A DNA stretch of 64,000 bases. Origin: JACKFE01 sp050248735. Its GTDB lineage: Bacteria; Nitrospirota; Nitrospiria; Nitrospirales; UBA8639. Shown piece by piece: positions 10,041 to 18,987 of the stretch; within the stretch, counting starts at the first letter, position 1, and each line of letters begins with the position of its first letter. The position numbers and the translations under genes are program-made. The stretch is from NCBI GenBank assembly GCA_050248735.1, contig JBFWRU010000009.1, forward strand, positions 119,856 through 183,855, read 5' to 3'. The notes beneath the pieces were generated by a model. The model saw only the letters and a list, made by a program, of their open reading frames with translations. It was not told where the DNA came from and did not search any database.

Positions 10041-10330
10041 GATTAGGGGCTTGATGAGGGTGAGGATAAGGTAAGGAAAGGATAAGATTATTGGGAGAAA
10101 AATATAGCACTCTTGGCAAAATAAAGAAATGACAACTCATAGAAAAGGCATTGATGCTGCTTACGACTTATTTTTGCTGGGGCCCACACACAGTATTGGG
10201 TTATACTATTTTCGGTTTTTTGTGAAAGAACCTGAGCTCATTTGCTCCCATAAGACCAGAGATCCCATAGCGAACGACAGACACGATTCGAGGTGGGAAG
10301 ATTTCATAAACACATGGATGGGAGAGGCCC

Positions 10331-11695
10331 ATGGACCGGACGACTGAACGTTTGTGTGGGTATACGTGCGCGCTTACCTTCGACACACTTCCTACGGAGG
10401 TCGTACATCATGCTAAACGAACACTCATTGATACCGTAGGGTGTGCTCTTGGCGGATTTCACGCGCAACCTGCCAATATGGCAAGGGAATTGGCTCAACG
10501 CATCGAATGTACCAGGCCTTCAAGAATCTTAGGAACGCATTGTAAGAGCTCACCGGACATGACCAGTTTCGCCAATGGTTGCATGATTCGGTACCTGGAT
10601 TATAACGACGCCTATGCTTCTCCCAGTGGCGGGCATCCCAGCGATATGCTTGCGGCCATCTTGGCCATTTCTGAGGCAACCCAATGTGATGGACGCACCA
10701 CCATTGCCGCAATGGTGGCAGCCTATGAAGTATTTTGCCGATTGTCGGATTCCATACCTGTAGGAGAGTTGGGGTGGGACCATGGCACTCTCAGTGTTAT
10801 TGGCGCAGTTTGTGGAGTTGGCAAGATCCTTGGACTCGATCATCAGGATCTGGGGCAGGCCATTTCCCTCGCCGTGGTGACCAATATGCCCCTTGGAGTG
10901 ACCCGGGTCGGTGAGCTTTCTATATGGAAAGGGTGTGCCGCGGCCAATGCTTCGCGCGCTGCTCTATTTGCGGCACAGCTGGCAGAACTGGGTATGACCG
11001 GCCCCGTGTCACCCTTTGAAGGTCGAAACGGGTTGATGGAAAAAACCCTGGGACGGTCCATTGACATCCCACCGATTGACCATGAAAGGGAAGGATTTCG
11101 AATCATGTCCAACATATTGAAATTCTTTCCCTGTCAAACCCACACTCAGGGGCCCATTTCTCTAGCTCTGGAGTTACGTTTGCAAATGACTGTCCAGGAT
11201 ATCACTTCAATTCGCATCCGGACGTATGGAAAAGCCGTTTCCACCGCCGCCACAGAAGCGGAAAAATGGGCTCCGAACAGTCGTGAAACCGCCGATCATA
11301 GTATTCCCTATTTGGTCGCGCATGCTTTCCAACATGGTGCCGTTACCCCTTCCAGTTTCACCGATGACCACCTGAAGGATCCTCATGTTTTAGAGTTAAT
11401 CAAGAGGATCCGTGTGGAGGAAGAGGCGGACTTTTCAAAGCGTTTCTCAAAGGAGTACAACTGTCATATGGAAGTGACCACGAAATTTGGAGAGAAGTTC
11501 ACTGCCGCAATCGTTCATCCCAAGGGATTTCCGGGAAATTCGCTTTCGGATACGGCAGTGGAGGAGAAATTTCGTTCACTCGCTTATGACCTATTGTCAG
11601 TGGAGCAAGCCACCCGGGCTTTGGAAATTCTCTGGTCGTTTGAGAATGCACCGAATGTAAATCCCCTTTTTGAGAGTCTCGTCGTGGCTACATAG
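10331..11695 (+). CDS. MmgE/PrpD family protein
   Basis: 454-residue cytoplasmic protein of the MmgE/PrpD (2-methylcitrate dehydratase-like) superfamily. It shows the N-terminal all-helical domain start (AKRTLIDTVGCALGG), the NGCMIRYLDYNDAY active-site region and GGHPSDMLAAILA. The family includes 2-methylcitrate dehydratase, cis-aconitate decarboxylase and iminodisuccinate epimerase, so the reaction cannot be fixed from sequence. A GGGAGAGG ribosome site precedes ATG 10331. It diverges from the adenylation-carrier/CitE pair, and the shared 290-bp spacer suggests joint control; no methylcitrate synthase or methylisocitrate lyase is visible nearby. Confidence 0.85.
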   Translation: MDRTTERLCGYTCALTFDTLPTEVVHHAKRTLIDTVGCALGGFHAQPANMARELAQRIECTRPSRILGTHCKSSPDMTSFANGCMIRYLDYNDAYASPSGGHPSDMLAAILAISEATQCDGRTTIAAMVAAYEVFCRLSDSIPVGELGWDHGTLSVIGAVCGVGKILGLDHQDLGQAISLAVVTNMPLGVTRVGELSIWKGCAAANASRAALFAAQLAELGMTGPVSPFEGRNGLMEKTLGRSIDIPPIDHEREGFRIMSNILKFFPCQTHTQGPISLALELRLQMTVQDITSIRIRTYGKAVSTAATEAEKWAPNSRETADHSIPYLVAHAFQHGAVTPSSFTDDHLKDPHVLELIKRIRVEEEADFSKRFSKEYNCHMEVTTKFGEKFTAAIVHPKGFPGNSLSDTAVEEKFRSLAYDLLSVEQATRALEILWSFENAPNVNPLFESLVVAT

Positions 11696-11957
11696 TCCCT
11701 TTAAGAATTTTTTAGTATTTCTCATCAAAGACTTGATAGCCTGAAAAGGGATTCATGATCCAAAACTTGTCGGAAACTCCGTAAGGCTTTTTTATTGGAA
11801 CAGGATTGCAAGGTAAGAGAGGGAGAGTGTGATGTAAATGAATACGCAATTCGTGCCATTTTTTCGGTAAGGTTGAAAAAGTACCACTTATCATTTATCC
11901 TTTTTCCCAACACCATATTTATTAAATAATATTGAAGTAAAGGAGGTAATTGAGACA

Positions 11958-12626
11958 ATGCAAACCCTCAAATTCATCTTGCTCATAGCCCTCTCCGCGT
12001 TCGTTGCGTCTTGCTCGCTCATTGAACGCCTTGAATTTGATCCTACGAACACCGGAAATTTTTCTGCAGAGGACCTCCCTTCCTATCGGAATAATTATCT
12101 TCGGGTATCCAGTTATACACACGGCCCGGGATACATCAACATATTGAATCGCGGCCGCGTGGAGATGACCGGCATGTATTCGCTCAACGATTCTACGACT
12201 GCAGGTTTGACTCAACTAGGCCAGATCGATTTAGTCATCGATTTCAACGACAAGGATGAAACCAGCGAAGGTAGGTGGCAAGTCCCGATTGTCGATGGCC
12301 AAATTAGCCGAGTGACGGATTTGGGAGGAGGGAGAGCTTCCGAGGCCGGGGTAGGCTGGGAAGGAACCTTACCGATCACCGGATTTGTGTATGTTACTAA
12401 ACCTGTTGGTGCAGACGATCCCACGCAACTGATCGCGTTTGAGGCCAAAGGAACCCTGAGGTCGATCTCCCCCCATGGAGAGGCGGGCTCTGAACGGCGG
12501 AGAGAGATGTCCTTTTCTGGGACCTTTATGCAGGAGGTAGAACTTGGGATCTGGCCGCTCTCGGCTTCGGGAAAAATTGATTCTACGAACGGGCAATCAG
12601 ACTTTTATCTGGAGGAGGTGCGGTAA
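11958..12626 (+). CDS. Hypothetical lipoprotein (intact copy of a duplicated gene)
   Basis: 222-residue predicted lipoprotein with no family recognised. It has a signal peptide (MQTLKFILLIALSAF) ending in the lipobox VASC. An AAAGGAGG ribosome site sits well upstream of ATG 11958. The C-terminal third (from about TLPITGFVYV) and about 190 bp of downstream non-coding DNA are repeated in degraded form at 23371-23821, where two in-frame stop codons interrupt the copy. This is therefore the functional member of an old duplication. Confidence 0.75.
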   Translation: MQTLKFILLIALSAFVASCSLIERLEFDPTNTGNFSAEDLPSYRNNYLRVSSYTHGPGYINILNRGRVEMTGMYSLNDSTTAGLTQLGQIDLVIDFNDKDETSEGRWQVPIVDGQISRVTDLGGGRASEAGVGWEGTLPITGFVYVTKPVGADDPTQLIAFEAKGTLRSISPHGEAGSERRREMSFSGTFMQEVELGIWPLSASGKIDSTNGQSDFYLEEVR

Positions 12627-12812
12627 GCAGTAACTGTCAGTCCTCCTCGCACTGTATCAAGTAGGCAAAGCGATGGTTCTTGAAACTGTTCTAAAATTAT
12701 TTGTCCTTCAAGGAACCGGAGCAGATTGCCCCCCTACCTTTTCACTACAGATCCCCTGAGCTCCCTGCGCCTCACTCGCAAAAGTTTCTCAACCATGCCC
12801 CCTAAACTTTGA
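12370..12812 (+). repeat. Diverged direct repeat, copy A (3' part of lipoprotein gene plus downstream spacer)
   Basis: This stretch aligns by eye with 23371-23821. Shared blocks include GAGGCCAAAGGA, GAGGTAGAACTTGG, GGGAAAAATTGATTC and GAGGTGCGGTAAGCAG, then patches of similarity past the stop codon through TTTTCACTA and CATCCC/GATCCC to about 12812. Because the similarity continues into non-coding DNA, the DNA segment itself was duplicated, not just a protein domain. The two copies lie in the same orientation about 11 kb apart. Confidence 0.75.
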
Positions 12813-12980
12813 GAAAAAAGAACAAAAAGAGTGATGACTATCTAGATTTCGTCGTTGCGGCCAGGTCACCCGTTTGGTTCCTTCCTGTCTGGATAAATCA
12901 AAAAAATACAACGCACTAATAGTGGCTGAATCTTGGTCAGCAGGCTCAAGGTTTGATTCCTGGATCGCCCAGGAATTCAA
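12627..12980. other. Intergenic, 354 bp
   Basis: The first half is the non-coding part of repeat copy A. The second half (about 12880-12970) contains a stretch (AAGGTTTGATTCCTGGATCG) that faintly recalls a tRNA T-arm, but no full cloverleaf forms. No gene is supported. Confidence 0.4.
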
Positions 12981-14843
12981 TCATCCACCTAGGTGTTCTT
13001 TACCCCGGACTGTTTGATGCACAAACACCGATGCAATGTATCGCCGATGTATTTCGATATAACAATCTCGCACGATAGCTTCGATAGTGGATGGGGCACA
13101 GAACCGATCGCTAAAACCCGGGTCGGTTGGATCGATGGAAAGTTTCGCGGATTGGAGAAAGTGATTGATCAGATCGAGCGGATGTTCATCGCCGATGGCG
13201 AAACGAATGGTGGTGGACCGGATCCCGGCTTCCGCCAATGCCGTTTCATCGAGTTCGGAATGAGTGGTTAAAGCCGGACAGCTGACGATAGTGTTGGACT
13301 GGCCCAGTGAAATCATATGCCCGAAAGTGGGCGAGAGGGAATCAAAGAAACGATGAAACGCGTCGCTCGAAATGTGTTCTATATCGATGGTAAACAGAGG
13401 TGACGGTAAACCGAGAAATAACAGTTTCTTTCGCAGGGCGGCATTAGGGTGATTGTCCAGTGCGTGTGAATGCACGTTAATTTGGGGGTGTGTGTCGAGG
13501 AATCGAACGAGGATTTGTGTATTGATGCATTTTGCCAGCATGCGCATATCAAGTGTCCGCATGCCCTGAATGACCTCAAAGGCCGAATCGGCATTGAGGA
13601 ATGCCCCTTTGACGAAGTACACATTCCAGAACATGGTGTCCCGCCACGATTTTGCGCCTTCGGATTGCGCTGTTTCATCTGGTTCGTAGCCTTTTGGAGC
13701 AAACATGTCATGTGTGCGGCCGATGACCGTTCCGGCGATGACGGTACCGGTACCGCTGAGGTCCTTGGTATAGCTGTGAATCACAAAGTCCGGGCGCTCA
13801 GCAGGATCCTCCCGCTGCAGAGGACGGACAAGGAACGGGGTGCCCACGGTGGCGTCAAGAATGACCCGTATATCTGCTTCGTGGGCTTCCCGACAGATCG
13901 CCGGTACGTCCAGGACGTCACCATGTGGATTGGACGGTGACTCCAGATACAAATACGCCTTTCGTCCGACGGCGAATCGTTCGGCGTATTTCTTTTTAAC
14001 CTGGGACCAGCGTGTGGAAAAGTCTGACGCTTCGTATCCATCGAAGTGTTCCACGGCAATCTCAAGATTGCCTTCTTTCGCGTACCAATCGTAAATGAGC
14101 TGATGTGCGCCGCCGTAGATATTGCGACTGGTGATTAAGACATCGTCACGTCCGAGCAGGTGCGACAAAACCCCGTCGATAGCCGCCATGCCACTGCTGA
14201 AGTTCCAGGCAAAGTACTGATTGGAATGGGGGCCGGCTTCAAGGTCGACGATAAAATTCGCAAGAGATATCGATGTGGGATTCAATAATCGGGAATAGAT
14301 CTCCAGCAGCAGTTCTTTGCCCTTGAAGGCATCTTCGATCCACTCGGCACAGGCGTAGATATATGTGGCCGTTCGTGCAATGACCGGTGTGGCTGAAAAA
14401 ATGGCCGTAACATTATCGAAGACCGCATATGGGCCCTTGGTTGCCCGGGTCGAAAGCTGGTAATCCAGGGCCTGGTAAGTTCGCCGAGAGGGATTCTGGG
14501 CAGTGTCCAGCAATTTGGCCAGTTGGAAGGAAAGGAATTTCTTGGCATTGAAGTAGGCGATTTGATCACTGCGGTCGAGTTCCCCGATGGTTTTAAGCGT
14601 CAGATTCCATAACAATTCCAGGTCGGCTTGTGATTCGTAAAGCCGTTGGGTAATCCGGGCGAGAATTTGTCCGAATGGGCTATCGGCATCGATTCCAAAA
14701 TGCGCCAACTGCTCTGCAACCAGCGATTCAGCGCTGGAGGCATGTGTGGTATTGCGCTTTGGTGAAAGTTTCCGCATTCCCGCAAGATGATTTTCTGGGG
14801 ATGGAGTTGTTTCTTCCATGGAGTGTGTTCCGGATTCCGGCAT
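12981..14843 (-). CDS. Cys/Met metabolism-type PLP-dependent enzyme with long N-terminal extension
   Basis: 620-residue fold-type I PLP enzyme. The C-terminal part resembles the cystathionine gamma-synthase/methionine gamma-lyase family: WNFSSGMAAIDGVLSHLL (substrate/PLP entry), NIYGGAHQL (aromatic ring stacking), ESPSNPHGDVLDV, LDATVGTPF (Asp to the pyridine N) and SYTKDLSGTG with the PLP-binding Lys near residue 360. Typical family members have about 400 residues; this one has roughly 150-180 extra N-terminal residues, helical in appearance, with no recognised domain. The start is not certain, since several ATGs occur in the first 25 codons. It is transcribed away from the homogentisate operon across a 335-bp spacer. 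The substrate is not predictable. Confidence 0.8.
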   Translation of the reverse strand: MPESGTHSMEETTPSPENHLAGMRKLSPKRNTTHASSAESLVAEQLAHFGIDADSPFGQILARITQRLYESQADLELLWNLTLKTIGELDRSDQIAYFNAKKFLSFQLAKLLDTAQNPSRRTYQALDYQLSTRATKGPYAVFDNVTAIFSATPVIARTATYIYACAEWIEDAFKGKELLLEIYSRLLNPTSISLANFIVDLEAGPHSNQYFAWNFSSGMAAIDGVLSHLLGRDDVLITSRNIYGGAHQLIYDWYAKEGNLEIAVEHFDGYEASDFSTRWSQVKKKYAERFAVGRKAYLYLESPSNPHGDVLDVPAICREAHEADIRVILDATVGTPFLVRPLQREDPAERPDFVIHSYTKDLSGTGTVIAGTVIGRTHDMFAPKGYEPDETAQSEGAKSWRDTMFWNVYFVKGAFLNADSAFEVIQGMRTLDMRMLAKCINTQILVRFLDTHPQINVHSHALDNHPNAALRKKLLFLGLPSPLFTIDIEHISSDAFHRFFDSLSPTFGHMISLGQSNTIVSCPALTTHSELDETALAEAGIRSTTIRFAIGDEHPLDLINHFLQSAKLSIDPTDPGFSDRFCAPSTIEAIVRDCYIEIHRRYIASVFVHQTVRGKEHLGG

Positions 14844-15178
14844 CCTTCTGTCAAATAAATTCTTTCAAACTGTTCATCACAAGTGGAACATTTGTTTTTT
14901 AGACATCATAAGTCTGAACGATCCTTGTGACCATACGGGGAGGAAGTCCGATTTGCAAAAGATGGAAGGTTTAAAACGCCGGCCTGGCATTCGATTAGCT
15001 ACCGACCGAGTATATGACATATCAGATGTTGGGTGACCTGATCAGTGGTATTCTTACCCGACTATCCTGGTCGATTAGGCAACTTCCCCGGTATCTTATA
15101 TAATATTATTATAAGGTGAATGGCAGATTGTTCAAACCGCAATTAGCCTTACTAACCCTTTTCATGAGGCTCTAGATC
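14844..15178. other. Divergent spacer between PLP enzyme and homogentisate operon, 335 bp
   Basis: No gene. It must hold promoters for both directions. The most notable structure is the AT-rich palindrome at 15095-15115, about 64 bp before the operon start. Confidence 0.5.
15095..15115. promoter_or_regulatory. AT-rich palindrome upstream of homogentisate operon
   Basis: CTTATA (15095-15100) and TATAAG (15110-15115) form an inverted repeat around an AT-only core, standing out from the surrounding GC-balanced DNA. It could be a promoter -10 region or an operator for the six-gene operon. No regulator gene is adjacent. Confidence 0.35.
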
Positions 15179-16309
15179 ATGGAGATGCCCTCAGCATTAG
15201 GAATCAAAAAAGTTTATTCAATCGAATTTGTGGTCGATTATTTCGACCGCAGCCGGGACTTTTACCTCAATAAAATGGGGTTTGCAGAGACCCATCAATC
15301 CACCCGTGAATGGGAGGGTAAATTCAAAAGTAAGGCCATCTACTTTACCGCCAATGATATCAAAATCATGGTGTCATCTCCGCTGACGACCCACAGCTAC
15401 ACGGCCCAATATTTGAAAACTCTCTGTCCCGGCATCTGTAAAGTCGTGCTTCAGGTGGAAAGCCTGAGCCAAACAATCGACTATTTGCAAAACCACCATG
15501 CGACATTTGTTCACAGGGAGAAAGAAATTTCTTCTCAGACTAACCGCCACCGTTTTATCACCATCGCCTCGCCGATCGGTTTTTTGGAATTCACCTTCCT
15601 GGAAATCGAAGGGCCTGATGATGATATCCCCATGTTTAAAAAAATCTCCTCCCCATCCATTGAACCTTCACCCTTTACCGGAATCGACCACATCACCATA
15701 AACGCCAGGACCATTTACCCCATTTGTAATTTCTTCGAAGAGGTTATGGACCTAAAAAAATTTTGGAACGTGTCCTTTCATACGCCGGATTTCAAGTCTG
15801 GAAAAAAGGGAACGGGGTTGTTTTCACAGGTCATGTATGATCCAGGGTCCAAAGTGAAATTTGCGTCCAACGAACCGTTATACCCTCATTTCAATGATTC
15901 GCAAATTCAGACCTTCGTCTATAAAAATCATGGAGCGGGCATTCAACACATTGCCCTGGGTGTAAAAGATCTGGTGAACACGGTGGAAATCTTTAAAGCA
16001 AGGGGAATCGAATTTCTCACAACACCTGACACGTATTACACTCAATTACCGGAAAGACTCAAGCGGCAAAACATCGGCGAGCTCAAGGAGGACCTGGACG
16101 ACCTCAAAAAACAGGGCATATTGGTGGACGGTGAGCAGGGCCAATACTTACTGCAAATTTTCCTCAAAGACGCTTCCCTGCTGTACCAGGATGAAAGCGC
16201 CGGGCCCTTCTTTTATGAAATCCTCCAGCGCCGCGGGCACGATGGGTTTGGCGAAGGGAATTTCCGGGCATTATTTGAAGCCATTGAATTGCAGGAACCT
16301 GTGGCATGA
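15179..16309 (+). CDS. hppD: 4-hydroxyphenylpyruvate dioxygenase
   Basis: Non-haem Fe(II) enzyme converting 4-hydroxyphenylpyruvate to homogentisate with O2, 376 residues, within the family's usual range. Two vicinal-oxygen-chelate domains are seen. The metal triad is visible: His in GIDHITINA (about 170), His in GIQHIALGV (about 257) and Glu in PFFYEILQRRG (about 346). It is the first gene of a tightly packed operon: its stop overlaps the next start (ATGA, 16306). No tyrosine aminotransferase is encoded in the window, so the 4-hydroxyphenylpyruvate source lies elsewhere. Confidence 0.92.
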   Translation: MEMPSALGIKKVYSIEFVVDYFDRSRDFYLNKMGFAETHQSTREWEGKFKSKAIYFTANDIKIMVSSPLTTHSYTAQYLKTLCPGICKVVLQVESLSQTIDYLQNHHATFVHREKEISSQTNRHRFITIASPIGFLEFTFLEIEGPDDDIPMFKKISSPSIEPSPFTGIDHITINARTIYPICNFFEEVMDLKKFWNVSFHTPDFKSGKKGTGLFSQVMYDPGSKVKFASNEPLYPHFNDSQIQTFVYKNHGAGIQHIALGVKDLVNTVEIFKARGIEFLTTPDTYYTQLPERLKRQNIGELKEDLDDLKKQGILVDGEQGQYLLQIFLKDASLLYQDESAGPFFYEILQRRGHDGFGEGNFRALFEAIELQEPVA

Positions 16310-17157
16310 AACTGTTGAGATACGTGACCCCATCCGGAACCACGGGGCACGGGATTCTCATCGGGAATGAGATTTATTCCCTGATCAACCTGACGACGAC
16401 TGAGGCGTTGGATGGGCTGAGGGAGGGAGACGCTCATTGGGAAAAATGTGTACAACAACCTCCGGTTTCATTGTCGGAAACCACCCTCTTGCCGCCGGTG
16501 GAATGTCCCGGGGCGTTCCTGGATTTTTATACCTTTGAGGAACATGTTCGCACCGCCCGAAAAAAGCGCGGCCTCGATATCGTGCCCGAATGGTATGAGT
16601 TTCCTGTCTGGTACAATGGGTCCACCAGGTGTTTCAGCGGAGACGGGGCAACGGTGTCTTTTCCCAAAAACGAAAATAAGAAAGATTATGAACTGGAATT
16701 GGCCATTGTCATTAAAAAAAAATGTCATCGGATACGTGTTGAGCAGGCAGCTGAGTATATCGGGGCCTTTACGATTGTGAACGACTTCAGTGCTCGCCAG
16801 CTCCAGGAAAAAATCATGAAGGTGGGCCTGGGGCCTGCGAAGGCCAAAGACTTCAATACGGGGTTGGGGCCGTGGCTGGTCACCCCGGAAGAAATTCCCG
16901 ATCCCCGAAACCTGAAAATGCGTGCCTTTGTGAACGGGGAATTATGGTCAGAAGGCAATAGCGGTTCATCCCACTTCACATTTGAAGAAATGATCGCATT
17001 TGCCTCGGAAGATCAAACCCTCTATCCAGGCGATATTTTGGCCAGTGGAACGGTGGGGACCGGATGCGGTCTGGAGCTGGACCGGTTTCTCCAGACAGGA
17101 GACAAGGTGGAACTAGAAATTGAACATATTGGGAGGCTGACCCATTGGGTCGGATGA
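16306..17157 (+). CDS. Fumarylacetoacetate hydrolase family protein
   Basis: 283-residue FAH-superfamily enzyme, placed between hppD and hmgA. It shows the metal-binding pattern of the family (KDYELELAIVI), FTIVNDFSARQ, KAKDFNTGLGPWLV and GDILASGTVGTGCG. In this context it should hydrolyse fumarylacetoacetate (or maleylacetoacetate directly) to acetoacetate plus fumarate/maleate. It is much shorter than classical fumarylacetoacetases (about 420 residues) and belongs to the compact FAH type. Its ATG overlaps the hppD stop, and the next gene starts 3 bp after its stop, so translation is probably coupled. Confidence 0.88.
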   Translation: MKLLRYVTPSGTTGHGILIGNEIYSLINLTTTEALDGLREGDAHWEKCVQQPPVSLSETTLLPPVECPGAFLDFYTFEEHVRTARKKRGLDIVPEWYEFPVWYNGSTRCFSGDGATVSFPKNENKKDYELELAIVIKKKCHRIRVEQAAEYIGAFTIVNDFSARQLQEKIMKVGLGPAKAKDFNTGLGPWLVTPEEIPDPRNLKMRAFVNGELWSEGNSGSSHFTFEEMIAFASEDQTLYPGDILASGTVGTGCGLELDRFLQTGDKVELEIEHIGRLTHWVG

Positions 17158-17160
17158 GCC

Positions 17161-18330
17161 ATGTTTAAATATCTGAAGATGGGAAGCATGCCGCCAATGC
17201 ATCACACCACCCATTATGCGGGCGATCGTTTATTGAATGAATATTGTTTTACCCGCGAAGGGTTTGAGGAACCCTACTCCATCCTGTATCTCTATTATCC
17301 TCCAACGGGCGAAGTGGAGAGCCAGTCCTACTCAGGGGCGGCCTGGGGTTCTCTTGAAACACGTCACGATATGCTTTTGCAGAGACGACATTTCAGAAGT
17401 TCAAGGAATCAACCTCAGGGACATTTCATCAGTGGTCGCACGCCGCTGGCCTTCAATGACGACTTAACCTATGGTTTGTGCCATCCTATAGAATACGATC
17501 CGGCCTTTTTCGCAAACAACGATGCCGATGAAATGTTTTTTCTGGCGCAGGGTGAAATGGATATTCAAACCCTGTTTGGCAAACTCAAGCTGGTATCCGG
17601 AGATTATCTGATTCTTCCCCGGTCCTGCCCTTACCGGTTCAACTTTACGAGTCCTCCGAAACTAATCTATGTCGAAGCGAAGCACAACCTCTCTATTCCC
17701 AGGGAGTTTATAAACGCCCGCGGTCAATTAAAAATGGATGCCCCGTACTCGGAGCGAAGTTTCAAATGTCCCGAATGGGACGCCGAGTTGATGGAAAGAG
17801 ACGACCCGGTTTCCATCGTCCGCAAACGACAGGGAATGTTTACCCACACGTTTTATGAAAAAAACTATTTCAAAATGACTGGATGGGACGGGTACGTCTT
17901 TCCCTACGCGATCAACTTGCAAAATATTCAACCCAAAACCGGTAGGGTGCACTTGCCGCCGGTTTCCCACTTGACGTTTGCTGGCGGAGGGTTTGCCGTG
18001 ATGAGCTTTCTCCCCCGCGTGCTGGACTTCGACGAACACGCCGTTCCGTGTCCCTTTTACCATTCTTCCGTGGATTGTGACGAACTCCTGTTTTATCATT
18101 CAGGCGATTTTACCAGTCGCAAAACCATTGAACGCGGATCTATCAGCTACCATCCTTCAGGTATCCCGCACGGCCCTCATCCAGGGGCTTACAAGAATTC
18201 CCTCGGGGTCAAACAGACCAATGAACAGGCTGTGATGGTGGATACCTTCACTCCCCTGTTTTTGACCAAGCAGAGTGCCGGCTTGGAGGATCCCGACTAT
18301 CCTTCAAGTTGGCAGGAGAAGACATCATGA
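17161..18330 (+). CDS. hmgA: Homogentisate 1,2-dioxygenase
   Basis: 389-residue cupin-fold Fe(II) ring-cleavage enzyme converting homogentisate to maleylacetoacetate. Visible features are YHSSVDCDELLFYHSGDF (metal His and Glu region), HPSGIPHGPHPG (metal His) and ADEMFFLAQGEMDI in the N-terminal cupin. Length and motif form (DELLFYHSGDF) resemble the shorter bacterial type rather than the 430-450-residue proteobacterial/eukaryotic one. It starts 3 bp after the FAH gene, and its stop overlaps the start of the flavin-reductase-like gene. Confidence 0.9.
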   Translation: MFKYLKMGSMPPMHHTTHYAGDRLLNEYCFTREGFEEPYSILYLYYPPTGEVESQSYSGAAWGSLETRHDMLLQRRHFRSSRNQPQGHFISGRTPLAFNDDLTYGLCHPIEYDPAFFANNDADEMFFLAQGEMDIQTLFGKLKLVSGDYLILPRSCPYRFNFTSPPKLIYVEAKHNLSIPREFINARGQLKMDAPYSERSFKCPEWDAELMERDDPVSIVRKRQGMFTHTFYEKNYFKMTGWDGYVFPYAINLQNIQPKTGRVHLPPVSHLTFAGGGFAVMSFLPRVLDFDEHAVPCPFYHSSVDCDELLFYHSGDFTSRKTIERGSISYHPSGIPHGPHPGAYKNSLGVKQTNEQAVMVDTFTPLFLTKQSAGLEDPDYPSSWQEKTS

Positions 18331-18971
18331 CCCTTCACACTGAGTTTTTCGATATTCACCCCAGGGACCATTTTTGGGTGGACATTTATCATTTGATGAA
18401 CTCCATCGTGCAACCGCGTCCCATCGCGTGGATTTCAAGCGTTTCGGATACGGGAATTTTTAACCTGGCGCCATTCAGTTATTTTAATATTTGTTCAATG
18501 AATCCTGCGATCATTTCCAACTCCATCTTTTTTAACCGGGATGGTTCGGAAAAAGACACCTTAAAAAACATCAAAGCCACGGGGAAATATGTGGTGGGGA
18601 CGGTCTCTTTCCAATCTGCGGAGAAGGCCAACATCTCTTCCGCCCCGTTCGACTCCAAAGTGAGCGAATTTGATGAAGCCCAAGTCCGCCCCCTTCTTCG
18701 CGGCCCGGGGGAACCACCGTTTATTTCTGAAAGTCCGGTTCAATTGGAGTGCGAGCTCAATCGAACCATCCCACTGGGGGAAGGGGCAGGGGTGGGAACC
18801 CTTGTCCTGGGAAACGTCAAAACAATTCACCTTTCCACTGACCTGAAAGATAGCGAATGGCAAAAAGGCATTTCGCCCCAATACATGGACAATATTGGCC
18901 GGATGGGAGGGGATTTTTATGCCAAAACCTCGGATGTCTTTCAAATGCCCCGGGCCACGGTAAATAAATAG
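18327..18971 (+). CDS. Flavin reductase-like (DIM6/NTAB) FMN-binding protein
   Basis: About 214 residues, split-barrel FMN-binding protein. The motifs QPRPIAWISSVSDTG, NLAPFSYFNICSMNP and DTLKNIKATGKYVV are typical of the flavin-reductase-like family. The ATG at 18327 is chosen because AGGAG lies 8 bp upstream and it overlaps the hmgA stop (ATGA). The precise role is unknown; such proteins recur in aromatic-degradation operons and may supply reduced flavin or act directly on a pathway intermediate. No partner monooxygenase is in the operon. Confidence 0.82.
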   Translation: MTLHTEFFDIHPRDHFWVDIYHLMNSIVQPRPIAWISSVSDTGIFNLAPFSYFNICSMNPAIISNSIFFNRDGSEKDTLKNIKATGKYVVGTVSFQSAEKANISSAPFDSKVSEFDEAQVRPLLRGPGEPPFISESPVQLECELNRTIPLGEGAGVGTLVLGNVKTIHLSTDLKDSEWQKGISPQYMDNIGRMGGDFYAKTSDVFQMPRATVNK

Positions 18972-18987
18972 CCGTAGGACTTCTCAG

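Noticed and set aside
12789..12980. Minus-strand 63-codon frame and a T-arm-like stretch near 12945
   Set aside because: The peptide is of a type often produced by spurious translation of non-coding DNA, and no complete tRNA can be folded around the T-arm-like bases.
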